Shown piece by piece: positions 35,221-46,659 of a stretch of 64,000 nucleotides of DNA. The stretch is from Dillenia suffruticosa. Lineage: Eukaryota; Streptophyta; Magnoliopsida; Dilleniales; Dilleniaceae. The stretch is taken from contig JAVTVX010000024.1 of the NCBI GenBank assembly GCA_033439265.1, positions 12,445,001-12,509,000 on the forward strand, read 5' to 3'. The notes under the pieces were generated by a model that was given only the letters and a program-made list of their open reading frames with translations, had not been told where the DNA came from and ran no database searches. Made by a program: the position numbers and the translations under genes. Position 1 is the stretch's first letter. Each line of letters starts with the position of its first letter.

Positions 35221-37440
35221 GATAGTGATATTCTAGAACCAAGTACAAGAATAAAATAAATAACACAATATTGATGAAAATATAAAAATAAGTTTCGATA
35301 GGTCATTCTATGCTTTAGATTTTCGGATACATCATCCTCTAGTTACATAGACCTAGGAAGAGTATCAAAATTACGTTCTGTTATAAATCTTCTTGACAAA
35401 AACCTAATAGAAATAAAACCACCAAGATATTCCACATCGAATATACCTTCAACATCCCTTAAGATTATAGATTTTGATAATAAAATACCATAGACGGTCT
35501 ATATAGGTTCCCAAGCAGGGGATCAAAACCTTTTTGAACCCTCTTCACCCATACCGTCAGCTATTTTAGAAAATGTAGCTGATGAGAAAGAATAAAATGT
35601 TCTTGACAAAGAATATGAATTAAATATTTATGAAAAATTTAAGGAATTCAAGATTAATAAAGAATATTTAGATGAGGATTTTTATTCAAAAGAAAATATA
35701 AAAAAAGAGAATAGTATCTTAAAATCTTTGGATAAAAAAAAAACGAAGAAAAACAATTGAAGTTTATTAGGAAAAATAGGATAAATATTTTATTCTTCAT
35801 ATGGTTAGAAATATACACTAAAAAACATAAAATTGATTATCCATTTAAAACAGTCAGTTCAATAACCACAACAAATATGCTGGCAGTATGGGAAATTGTA
35901 AATGGTCAGGTTATAAAGTCAGACCATCCACCCTTAAGAACAGTAAAAATTCCTATAGGTACAGAATCCATTGAAGCAACTCCTTATAAAAAGCCACAGG
36001 ATAGTGACTCAGCAAATTTAAAAAATATAGTTATCTAAAATAATTATATAAATGCACATCTGAACTCTATAGGGAAATAGTTAATTAGGATAGAAAAACT
36101 CCGAAAACTTGAAGAACCCCTCTGAGTTAAATAAAACAATAGAAAGAACTAAAAAACTTTAAAATCCTATATTTAAACTATATCAAATTTCTAATCAAGC
36201 ACAATTGGAAATTAAAACTAATAAACAAGAATTTTTAAAAGTTAGAAAACTTCAGATTAGTAAAATTGGATCAAGCTCAGAACAAACCAATCCAATTGTA
36301 CTTGAAACACCCCAATCTGTAAATCAGAATGCAACAATTCTAAATAAAACATTAGAATCCAGTTCAAATGAAGAAACTGTTCAGGAACAAGAACCTAAAA
36401 TAGTAAAACTTCATTGGAATAAACCTAAGATTGAATATATTAAACCTAGGTTACCTAAATTAGAGATAGGTAACCAACTTGACATACTAATACAACCAAA
36501 ATATGACGTAAATTCTGTCTATGTTTGGAACATAGATAGAATGAGTGAATACCAAATATTAAATTTATTATAGTAAATGACATGGGTAAAATGTATATAA
36601 ACTCAACAAGGAACAACAGATAGAACAGTAGTAGAACTCCTTATGACAGGATTTTCTGGCCAACTAAAAGGATGACGAGATTTTCATCTCACCAAAGATC
36701 AACAGTTGGGAATCGTAAATACAATCTAAACCGGTGAGAATGGTGAACCTATTTAAATCATTTGAGTGAACCAATTCAAAACGCAGTATTCACCCTGATA
36801 TTCACCATAACCCTCTGTTTTATTAGAGACTCGTTGCATTTAAAAGATAAAAGCACCGACTTACTATCAAACTTAAGATGTAAAAAACTAAGTGATTTCC
36901 AATGATATAAATCAATTCTCCTAATCAGGGTGATGCTTAGGGATGGTTCAAATCAACCATTTTAGAAAGAAAAATTTCTAACTGATTTTCCAACATTATT
37001 AGGAGAAAGGGTTAGAAACACTATTCATGAAACATATTAGAATCATATAATCCCATATGATTAACTCACATATGGAGAATTGATTAGTTTTATCCAAAAG
37101 GGAAGGACTTAAAATATGTCTAGATTTAAAACTACAAAAAACAATTATAATGAGAATGAAAAAGAACAAAAAAGAATTGGGATTATTCTATGAATAGTTT
37201 GATCTTAATAAAAATAAAACATACAATGGAGAATGCAGTAAAAAATATTCTAAAAGGTTTTCAAAGAAGTAATATTCTAAAAAACATAAAACCTCTAACT
37301 TTAAAAAACAAAAGGAGGATTATTACAAAAAATCTTAAAAAAACACTATAAAAAACAAAATAAATCCTTAATGTCTAAAAGTTTAAAAGATATAGTCTGT
37401 TATAAGTGTGGACAAAAAGGACATACTACTAAATTTTGCA
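35221..37440 (+). pseudogene. Caulimovirid coat-protein region with zinc knuckle (ORF1, middle)
   Basis: Lys/Glu-rich decayed sequence with open stretches at 35757-36038 and 36205-36573. It ends in an intact C-x2-C-x4-H-x4-C zinc knuckle at 37398-37439, the RNA-binding motif at the end of caulimovirid coat proteins. Boundaries with the preceding linker are uncertain. Confidence 0.7.
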
Positions 37441-40010
37441 AGGTGTCCATGAAATCAGAGAATTTCATCTAGATGAAGAGACTCTGAATAAAATTTCAAC
37501 CTTACTAATTGAAACTTTTGATACTAAATCAGAAAAACCAATTAGTTCAGAAAGCTCAGATCCACAAATTGAAGAATTAGTAACCAATTCTAATTTTTCA
37601 TCTAAGTCTAAATCAGAATCAGATCTTGATTTAAAAAGATTAAACATGTTAATAAAAGAAAAAAGTATAATCCTAGATATTAGTCAGCATACTAGAGATT
37701 CTGCAACACAAAAAAGATATTTATACCAATTAAAACAATCTTTAGAAGAACAAAAAATCCATCTAAATTACCTTCTACGAGTACAGGATGTATGATCTTA
37801 CTTCTATATTTAATATAAGGAAAATCAACTGGAACAATATAAGAATTCTAGGAAGAAATAAAAACAATTAAAAAAGAATTAAAAGATTTAAAACGAAGAC
37901 AAGAATAGAATTCTTAAACAATCTCATTTCTACTTACTCAAATAACATCTAAATCTGCTGAAATCGAGTCTAACAATGAAGAAGAGGATCCTCTAAAAAC
38001 ACAAGGTTTAGAAAATCTTGAGAAAAATTTTAAAAACTTTCCTAAAAAATTCTTTTTTTATTAAAAGAAATAACCTTTAGGAAATACCTTATAAGAATAA
38101 CCCTAGTGTTATAAGAAAATTTTATAATAGATACAATTGCTCTATTCGATATAGGAATAGATTTAAACTATATTAAAGTAATAATTATTACTAAAAAATT
38201 CCATGAAAAAGCCCATGGAGAGTTATTCTCAGCAAATAATTCAAAAATGGATATAATAGCTAAAATAGAGGTAGGAATTCAAAATGGTAAATTACTGATC
38301 AAAATTTCATTCGTTTTGGTAACTAATATCTGTCATACAATAATTTTAGAAACTCCATTTATCAATTTAATAACTCCGTACAAACTTACTGATGATGGTA
38401 TTAATTTCAAAACAAAAATTGAAAATTTGTTTTCCTATTTCTAGAAAAACCTAAAACCAGAAGTTTAAATATTATAAAAGCAGTATATATATATATATGA
38501 AAATTCAATAAACATGTTAATAAAAGGAAAACAGTTAAACATTTGTCATTTAAAATAAAAGATTAATCCTCAAAGAATCAAAAAACAATTAAGAATAGAA
38601 ATAGTAAAACAAAAATTTTCTGACTTTCAGAAATTAATTAGAAAAGAAATTTGTTCTGATTTTTCAAATGTTTTCTGGAATAGGAAGTAACATATGGTAG
38701 ATTTACCATATGAAAATGGATTTGATGAATGAAATATTTCCAATTAAACCAGACCAAGCCAGATCAATGCTGAATTGAAATAATATTATAGAAAAGAAAT
38801 CCAAGATTTTGAATCTAAAGGATTGATTTCAAAATCCAGATCTCCTTATAATTGCGCTGCTTTCTATGTAGACAAAGCATCAAAGATAGAAAGAGAAACT
38901 TCAAGACCGGTTATAAACTATAAACCATTAAATAAATCTTTAAAATATATTGGATATCCAATTTCAAATAAAAAAAATTAATGCAAAAACTTCACTCTAC
39001 ATATATCTTTTCCAAATTTGATATGAAATCTGGATTCTGACAAATCTAAATACACCCTGACCACAGATATAAAATTGCAGTCACTATTCTATTTGGATAA
39101 TATGAATAGAATGTAATGTCTTTTGGATTAAAAAATACTCCCTCTGAATTTCAGAGAATAATGAATAACATATTTAATCCATATTCTGAATTTTGCATAT
39201 TGATGATGTATTAATTTTCTCATCATTGGTAGAACAATATTTTAAAAATCTTCAAATTTTCTTTTATATCTGTAAGAAAAATGGTTTAGTATTATCGGCC
39301 TAGAAAATGTCTTTATTTCAAACTAAAATTAGGTTCTTAGAACATTATATAACTAGTGGAACCATAAAACCCATAAAAAGATCTTCGGAATTCGCAAACG
39401 AATTTCTAGACGAGATTTTTTTATAAAACACAATTGTAGAGATTCTTAGACAATCTAAATTATGTTATAGACTTCTTCCAAAACATAAATAAACTAGCAA
39501 AATCTTTGCATGAAAAACTTAAAAAGAATCCTAAATTTTGGACAGAAGACACGCTAAAGTTGTCTAAGTTATTAAAAAGCAAATCTTAGAAATCTCATAC
39601 CTTCATATAGTTGACTCTAGCCTTCTTAAGATTGTTGAGATGGATGCTAGTAATTTAGGCTATGGAGGAATTATAAAACAAGTCCAAAATAATTGAGAGG
39701 CTGTTATTCAATACACCTTTGGTCATCAGAATGAGACTTAAAAAATTATTTAACTACTAAAAAAGAGATTTTATCTTTTATTTTATGTATTACTAAATTT
39801 CAAAATGATTTATTAAATCAAAAATTTTACTTTGTATTGATTGTAAATCGGCTAAAGAAATTTTACAAAAAAATATTCAGAACATAGCTTCTAAATAGAT
39901 TTTTGCAAGATATTAAGCCATATTATCTATTTTTGATTTTGATATTGAATATATGAATGGAGATAATAACTCTCTACCAAATTTTCTAACTCGGGAACTT
40001 TTGTAAAACA
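37441..40010 (+). pseudogene. Caulimovirid protease, reverse transcriptase and RNase H (ORF1, C-terminal)
   Basis: An acidic linker (37441-37795) is followed by an aspartic-protease region around 38130-38430, whose active-site box is altered (D-I-G near 38150). RT follows at about 38700-39450 with an IDDV catalytic box at 39199-39210, out of frame with the text just upstream. RNase H follows at about 39620-39990, with a D-A-S-N segment near 39640. Stops and frameshifts are numerous. Confidence 0.8.
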
Positions 40011-40016
40011 GGTAAA

Positions 40017-41397
40017 TGCCCCATAAGGAGTCTGGAAAGAACAAAGCTAATGCCAAAATTGAATCTAAAACCCCTGTAAAACCATTTTCTCTGCAAAGCC
40101 CATAAAATTATGATATGAGGTGATAATTGAGGATGAAGAGGCTGAGAGAATAACCAAAATGCAAGTCGAAACATGAGATGAAAATTTTAAATAAATCCAA
40201 AATTGGGCTGAAACTATGCCAAACAGCCTAGAGCTATAGAGCCTAGAGTTATTTTTGGCCTTAAAAGCTTCCATTGAAGCCATTCGAATAAAAGTCTAGA
40301 AGTAAAACAGGCCCAAAACTTGGAGCATGCCCATAAAACGATTCAAGTAAATCTCTTATTCTAGTTTCAAAAACAGAGAGTGTAGAATATTCCTCAAAAT
40401 CCATCTCTCAAAATGAATTTAAAACCATGACTACAACTGGTAGTTCACAAATTATTTTATTAGAATCAAAATTTTATAAAATTTCAAGTTCTATTGTAAA
40501 AACGTTTTTCCAAAATATTTTAGCAGTTGATGAAGAATAACTGGTTTTATCAACCATGAGACATTTCTAAACTTGTGGAATATTACCAAACTATTTCGGA
40601 ACGCATAGGAAGTGTCAAATTTAAATATTTTGCTTGTTCTTCAGATCATCAAAATCCAGCATATTCCACTTGCAAAATTCATAAAGTCCTCCATCTTTTT
40701 GAGTGGGGAAAAGATCATTCCAAACCTAAAACTTTTTCCATTAACCTTAAAACCAAAATCATATTTTGTATGGTATTTTTCTACTGCGATTACCAACTGG
40801 CCCGGTATAATACATTCATGGTTCAAAACCATAGGTACACTTATTCGTGGTTGTTTTTCTTCCATGATAAAACTCAAATTTCAAAATATCCAACCTGGTT
40901 CTCACAATGGTGGAAATATTTTGGATTTATATCCGATACTCTTATTCCTACAGTAAGAGAATCCTTTGATATTTTTAAAACCCATTATAAACCTTCAGAA
41001 GCAGAAAAGAAGTTTTTTCCTTTATATTTATTTTGTGCAAATTCTTTGTACCTTGGCTTAGCCAATGGTACTTAGATTATGCCACCCAAGAAAGAGTTGC
41101 TATTTTATAGAGAAAATTCAAAGTAAAATGGAGGAATTCATTTAAAATTTCTAATAAAATTCTAAAATTTGCCGTTTCAAATTGGCTTAAAACAAATAGG
41201 CTTTTGGACTCAATCCCATCGGATATAACATTTTTGGCCCAAAAATCACATGCCCAAGCCCTATTGGCTATGGCTAAAACCAAAGAAGAATACCTCCAAA
41301 TCATGGAACAACTACTCCAAAGTGAGAAGGGATCTTCTTCAAACTTATCAGATTCCTAATCAGAACACCTGATGGATTTAGGACTTTGATTTGCTGG

Positions 41398-41400
<3 letters not shown>
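40017..41400 (+). pseudogene. Caulimovirid ORF2 (second copy)
   Basis: It begins at an ATG a few bases after the end of ORF1 and runs to the TA repeat at 41398. The best-preserved stretch is 40575-41075. Function is unknown in relatives. The last two thirds (from 40512) are duplicated at 32523-33460. Confidence 0.7.
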
Positions 41401-41437
<37 letters not shown>

Positions 41438-41463
41438 GTATATTTATATTTATATATATATAT
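41398..41463. repeat. (TA)n microsatellite at the end of ORF2, second copy
   Basis: TA dinucleotides with interspersed TG and TTTATAT. The equivalent site in the first copy (33452-33460) has only TATATATAA, so the repeat grew in one copy. Confidence 0.9.
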
Positions 41464-42330
41464 AAAAGAAGAAGACGACCTGATGGTCTGAAAACTTGAA
41501 ATGATAGACCATGCAAAATGGGTCTATATATATATAAAAGGTTCGATGGGTTGAATACTCGAAAGAACAGTCCATGTAAAAGTTAGGGCCCAACATAAAA
41601 AAAATCTTTTGGCCAATCAGTTATCATAAAACTGGTAAATCTTTCAAAGGTCAACCAGTTATCGTAAATCTGATAAACTTTATCTGCTGTAAACATTTGT
41701 AAAAGAGGTACTTCGTAAAAATGACTCTGAGGAATATTTTGTGAAATTACCAATTGTAAAATTAATTTCCTCCGATGTAGACATATTGTACTGCTCATAC
41801 GATACTGTTTATCTGATACTGTTTATCTATGTGATAACCCATGAATAGTAAAATAAGATATTATTCATCCGTGTCATAACAGTATCTCTCAAGTCCTTTT
41901 AAAGAGCTTCTCTTGAGGTTGGAGGACAACGTAAAAACTTGGAGAGGCCAAAGCTTGAGAGAATTCAAGAGAGAAGTTTCCCTTCAAAACCCTTCTAAAC
42001 TCTCCCAAACCTTCAACCAAGCAAAACCCCTAGCCCATCTCAATTGTACTTGAATACCTATTTCAAGTGTGCTTGTAAGTTATCAATCTTTTGTAAACTT
42101 TTATTTTATTAATAAGATTTTCAATTATCTCTTGATTTATCCGCTCTTTAATTATCTGTGCCTGGTTTTACCGCCTACATTCATTCTATCTGTGGTAATT
42201 AGCGGTCGACTCTGCCACCCAAGGATTCCATTTCAATTTCTTTGTTTTAATTTATTTTGTGATGATTAACGGTCAACTCTGCCGTTTAAGGATCCCATAT
42301 TATATTGTTTAGTTAATTATTATTTCTTGT
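41464..42330 (+). promoter_or_regulatory. Caulimovirid promoter and leader (second copy)
   Basis: It aligns with 33461 to about 34226: GGCCCAACATAAAAA, then a TATA-like TTTTAAAGAG at about 41897, then GGAGAGGCCAAAGCTTGAGA near 41940. A block ending in GATTAACGGTCAACTCTGCC is locally duplicated (about 42193-42300). Clear similarity stops near 42330, about 55 bases short of where the primer site would be. Confidence 0.6.
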
Positions 42331-43189
42331 TAATATCTAATTTTCATTTTTTAGTTGTTCATATCTTTAATTGTTTAAATTTCATATATCTATTATATCC
42401 TCTAGCTCCTAAGGTTTCGTGTGAATATGTCTTCATGGTTTAGAGGTTCTTGAAACAAATGAAAAGTGGAGAGACTAAGACAAAGAGGGGAGAAATTAAT
42501 AAGTGGAGAGAGAAAAGAAAGCATGCATTTTTATTGCTTTAAAGACCTTAGTTTCTATTTGAAAAGAGGGCAATAAACCCAAATGTGGAAAAAGGATCTA
42601 AAATATATATTTTGGACTTTTAGGGGACCAAAGTCTTTTATTAGGGAGCCGAAAAGCTCAAAAGTTAAAAATTCACATATAAAAGTATTTTTTTTCCCTT
42701 TGGAAGTTTGGGGGTTATGGACACCCCAAGACAACTCATGGCTCTGCCATGTTTTGGTGGCCAGCTATTGCAGTCAAAGGCCTTCATTAAAAAATTTGAG
42801 ATTGAACACAAATTAGGTAAAATTTTTAATGAGTTAATTTTTAATTATGATAGTAAAATATAAATTAAATATTTTTATTAAAATAAGAGTTTTGATTTGC
42901 CAATAAAATCATAAATGTTGGTTGTATGCCACTAAATTCAAATAAAATAGTGTTCATGTAATTACAAATGGTATTAACAAAATTCTAGATTGATTAAAAA
43001 TGATTTTATTTCAATTAGAATTTTGACCTACATATTATTGGAGATGCCTCATTCTCAAGAAGATAAGAAAATGAGTAGCAAAATACTTATCTAAATATTT
43101 AAAACTATTTGCAATTGTTAGGATTTATGACCACACATCTTAAGTCCTTTTAGGGATACACAGTCATAAGGATTTTTTAATGGATTTTC
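42331..43189. other. Unassigned AT-rich stretch
   Basis: No gene or element is recognised. Faint similarity to the leader may continue to about 42450. A short frame at 42583-42816 is not protein-like. Confidence 0.4.
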
Positions 43190-43610
43190 TTTTGAGATAT
43201 GCATTAGAAACTATTGCCTACATCTTGAATAGGGTATCTTTCAAATCATTCTCAACTATAAAATACAAGTTATGTATGGCATGATAATTTTTCAAGTCTG
43301 CATGTAAAGGTATGAGGATGTTCTGCTTATGTCAAGGGGAAATAGATGGATAAGGTGGAATCCATATAAGAAAAGAATCTTTGTAGGATATCAAAAAAAA
43401 AGTTTTGGATATTTATTCTTCGTATCGTTGAACAAAGAATTGTAATCAACAAAAATGCAACTTTTTAGGAAACAAGTTTATCCAAGAAAAATATATTGGT
43501 AGAAGGATTAAGTTAGCTGAAGAGTCATATGACGAACCTACTATTCAAATGGAAGTTGATCAACTGGAACAAAAGCTCGTTTCCTCTTAAGATATTATCA
43601 TCTTTCATTA
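43190..43610 (+). pseudogene. Ty1/copia integrase C-terminal fragment
   Basis: The + strand reads ALETIAYILNRVSFKSF at about 43200, then a FIQEKYIGR-like segment, then SYDEPTIQMEVDQLEQ before the frame is lost. This matches the end of copia integrase and the linker before RT. It is opposite in strand to copia B next door and is a separate fragment. Confidence 0.65.
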
Positions 43611-43849
43611 AAGTAGATTTGTTTCCTCTTAAGATATTTTCTCAAGATATTTTTAACAAAAACCTTGTGATTTAGTTATTCATTTTGGATCAGAAAAGTG
43701 ATTTGACAGTTGATTTGCAATCTATTGCAAATGAATTATTCGTTGAATTTAGTTCACAATGTTTTGTACGAGAATTAAGATGAAGGATAGATTACTTTAG
43801 ATAATCTCATTTTTCAACTTTTCTTTTCTTTTATAATCTCTCCCCTAAA

Positions 43850-44785
43850 GTCGGAAAATTTATTTTATTAAAACGATAATCAGCAAACTGAGCCACAAAA
43901 ACATCCCCTATAGATACCCGATGTATTTTATAATAGAAGGAGATTCATATCCAGCATAGATGCCTAATCTTCTTTGAGGTCCCAATAGGGGAGTAGTGGG
44001 AATATACATGGTACATCCAAAGGTACGCAAATGAGAAATATTTGGTTTTAGTCCAAAAACCAATTGAAAGAGGGAGAATTTTTGATAAATGGTGGGTAAG
44101 ATATGAATAAGTGTTGCTACATGTAAAATTACATGTTACCAGGTAAATACAAGGAGTTTGATTTTCATAAGTAATAGTCTCGTAATCAATTGTAGACGTT
44201 TAATAAATGACTCTGCCAAGCCATTTTGGGCATGAAGACGAGCAACAGGATACTCAACCTTTGTTTCAATAGACATGAAATAATCATTAAATGTTTGGAA
44301 TGTAAATTATCTAGTATTATCAAGACAAATTATTTTGATAGTATAATTAGGAAATTATGATCGTAATTGAATTATTTGAGCGAATAATCTTGGAAACGAT
44401 AAATTTTGAATTGATAATAATAAGTACACATGTGACCATATTTACATCAATTAAAACTATAAAATATTTAAATGGTCTACATCGTGGATGAATCAGTCCA
44501 CATATATCACCATACATTCGATTTAAAAATTCTGGAGATTCAATCCCCATTTTTCTTAGCGATGGCTTTATTATCAGTTTGCCTTGATAACATGCAACAC
44601 ATGAAAATTCATGAGAATGAAGAATCTTCGGATTCTTCAATGGATGTACAGTAGAATTTTCAATAATTTGTCATATTGTTAGAGATTCAGAATGACCCAA
44701 TCGATCATGCCATAGTGAGAATGCATTTTGATAAGCAAACTTCTAGTTTACTATATCATTTACTTCAACTGATCAAATATATGAA
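43850..44785 (-). pseudogene. Copia B, pre-integrase and integrase half
   Basis: Read right to left it shows AYQNAFSLWHDRLGHSES (44760-44690), then the HHCC-type CVACYQGKLIIKPS (near 44580), an integrase core MYGDICGLIHPRCRPFKYFI (near 44510), and the C-terminal part down to about 43850. Stops occur in most segments. The matching gag/protease half lies at 60870-62385 on the same strand. Confidence 0.82.
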
Positions 44786-44893
44786 TGTTGGAAATGGTTA
44801 CCCGGTCACCCATGTGGGTTTGACCGACCCAACACAACTTTGAAATTCAAATTACACGAGATAAAGAAAAGAGGGGGAGTAGTTTTGTGCAAA
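44786..44893. other. Possible LTR start next to the CACTA element
   Basis: TGTTGGAAATGG at 44786 resembles a copia LTR start and directly follows the break in copia B. The CACTA begins 108 bases later, so the CACTA may sit inside this LTR. No second copy was found near 60.3-60.9 kb, so the call is weak. Confidence 0.3.
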
Positions 44894-44913
44894 CACTACA
44901 AAAAAACAGCGTT

Positions 44914-45320
44914 TTAGCCACAAATTTAGCGACGGAAATTTTAAAAAAATTCATCGCTAAAAACATTAGCGACGGATTTAGCGATGAAAAATTTTTCGTC
45001 GCTAATAACGCATCGCAAAAATTTAGCAACGAAAATTAGAAATCCGTCACTAAATTTAGCGACGAAAATCTTGAATCCGTCTCTAAATTTAGCGACAAAT
45101 AAGTTTTCGTGGCTAAAATTCGTCACAAAATTTAGCGAAGAAAAATTATTCGTCGCTAAATTTAGCGACAGATAATTTTTGTCGCTAAAATCCGTAACTA
45201 ATTTAGCGGAATACAAACCTGTCAAAAAATTATTCGTCGCTGAATTAGCGACGGATTTGGAATCCGTCGCTAAAATCCATCGCTGAATTAGCGACAGATT
45301 CCAAATCCGTCGCTAAATTC
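44914..45320. repeat. Left subterminal repeat array of the CACTA element
   Basis: About 20 copies, in both orientations, of a word centred on TTTAGCGACG(G/A) and its complement CGTCGCTAAA. These are the expected binding sites for the element's own accessory protein. Confidence 0.85.
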
Positions 45321-45637
45321 CTGCCCATGAGCCTGCAAATCCACGTGCCCACCCACCCCAGCACCAACCCAACCTGACCACCCGCCCGCCCTGCAACCTG
45401 CCCGCCCAAGCCAACACCCCACCTGACCGCCCGCCCGCCCTGCAACCTGCCCGCCCAAGCCAGCAGGATCAATCCGTCGCTAAATTCCTGCCCATGAGCC
45501 TGCAAATCCACATGCCCACCCACCCCAGCACCAACCCAACCTGACCACCCGCCCGCCCTGCAACCTGCCCGCCCAAGCCAACATCCCACCTGACCGCCCG
45601 CCCGCCCTGCAACCTGCCCGCCCGAGCCAGCAGGATC
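45304..45637. repeat. 167-bp GC-rich tandem duplication
   Basis: Copies 45304-45470 and 45471-45637 both begin AATCCGTCGCTAAATTCCTG. Each contains two runs of GCCCGCCCTGCAACCTGCCC. Each copy includes one subterminal repeat unit. Confidence 0.9.
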
Positions 45638-45672
45638 AACTCTTAATTGCTGGAAAATGCCGCACCTTCTGC

Positions 45673-45738
45673 CTCCACCGTGGTTCGAACTCCGAACTCT
45701 TGCACACACACACGCAACTTGTAAACCACCGAGCCAAC
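45673..45738 (-). other. tRNA-like module in the CACTA left arm (1)
   Basis: On the - strand, TGGCTCGGTGG resembles an internal box A and GAGTTCGAACCAC resembles box B, about 35 bases apart. No clover-leaf with a proper acceptor stem was found, so this is a tRNA-derived or Pol III-like module, not a tRNA gene. Confidence 0.45.
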
Positions 45739-45739
45739 G

Positions 45740-46240
45740 ATATTATAAAATAATATATAATAACAATTTAAAATAATAAATATAAAATCTTTTTTTATTT
45801 ATACCACCAACCTAAAATAATATTTAATTAAAACTAATAAATATGATAATTTTTAATAAAATAAAAAATAATAAAATACTAATTTAAAATTAAATAATAA
45901 ATAAATTAAAAAATATATTAATATTATATTTTGATTTCTTCTTTTTTCTTTTATTTTATTATTTTATTATTCTTTTTCATTTTTATTTTATTTTTTTAAT
46001 CCATAATTTAAAAATGTATCTCAAAACTATAAAATTATAATTATCAATAAATTATAATATATTAATAATTTAAAAAATCTATATATTTAATCAGAAAATA
46101 TTTTTATTCAAATTTCAATAAAATTATTATATATAAGAAATGAAAATAAAAAGAAAAAAAAAACCAAAAGAAAAAAAAATAAGAATAGGAAACAAAAAGG
46201 CGGAAGAAAAAAAATGAAAATATCATCACATAACACTAAT
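45740..46240. other. AT-rich spacer of the CACTA element
   Basis: Almost only A and T, between the two GC-rich islands. No feature is recognised. Confidence 0.6.
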
Positions 46241-46318
46241 ACCAAGTGATGGTGGAGTGGTGATCTGCTCAAATCCGAAGTCGAAGGTCCAAGGTTCGAA
46301 TCCCTCGATCTGCATGTG
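46241..46318 (+). other. tRNA-like module in the CACTA left arm (2)
   Basis: TGGTGGAGTGG (box A-like, about 46249) and AAGGTTCGAATCCC (a perfect box B, about 46292) are spaced as in a tRNA. The GC-rich island starts just after it. Stems of a functional tRNA are not evident. Confidence 0.5.
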
Positions 46319-46337
46319 TTTTTTAGAATTAAAACAA

Positions 46338-46655
46338 AGGGCGCCCAGGCGCGGGCGCCCGCGCCTACCTGCCTGGGCGCCCGCGCGCTTGCTGCAGGCA
46401 CACGACCTGGGCACACGCCCAGGGCAGGTCGTGCCCGGGCGCGGGCGTGCGCCTGCCTGGGCGCTGGTGCGGGCGCGCGCCTGCCTGGGCGCGGGAGTGC
46501 GCACGCGCCTGCCTGCCTGGGCGCGGGCGCCCGCGCTTGCCTGCCTGGGCGCCCGCGGGCGTGCGCAGGCTAGCCGCTGCCCCCTGCCCCTTCACGTGTG
46601 GCCCATGGGGCTGGGCCTTGCACCGCCCGGGCAGGCCCATTGGGCCCGGCCCATC
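46338..46655. repeat. Very GC-rich island with CTGCCTGGGCGC repeats
   Basis: About 320 bases made mostly of G and C, with the unit CTGCCTGGGCGC recurring several times and many GCGCGGGCGCCCGCGC-type palindromes. All overlapping frames on both strands stay open only because of the base composition. Confidence 0.85.
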
Positions 46656-46659
46656 CCAT

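Larger units (their letters stand above)
32523..42330 (+). mobile_element. Endogenous caulimovirid (florendovirus/petuvirus-like), head-to-tail, longer than one genome
   Basis: An old integrated plant pararetrovirus, read left to right: 3' part of ORF2 (32523-33460), promoter/leader (33461 to about 34500) with a tRNA-Met primer site, ORF1 with movement protein, coat protein, protease, RT and RNase H (about 34500-40010), ORF2 again (40017 to about 41400), and promoter/leader again (about 41464-42330). The repeated parts are 7.9-8.0 kb apart, so the unit is about 8 kb. Two ORFs in this order fit florendoviruses as described in plant genomes. No integrase is expected or seen. Stops and frameshifts are everywhere, so it is not expressible as a virus. 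Confidence 0.85.

Noticed and set aside
24900-44785. Copia A (24.9-26.5 kb) and copia B as halves of one element
   Set aside because: Copia A carries its own integrase C-terminal end, which overlaps the integrase C-terminal part of copia B, so they cannot be complementary halves.
46241-46318. True tRNA gene
   Set aside because: Box A and box B words are present, but acceptor, D and anticodon stems do not form convincingly and there is no poly(T) terminator.
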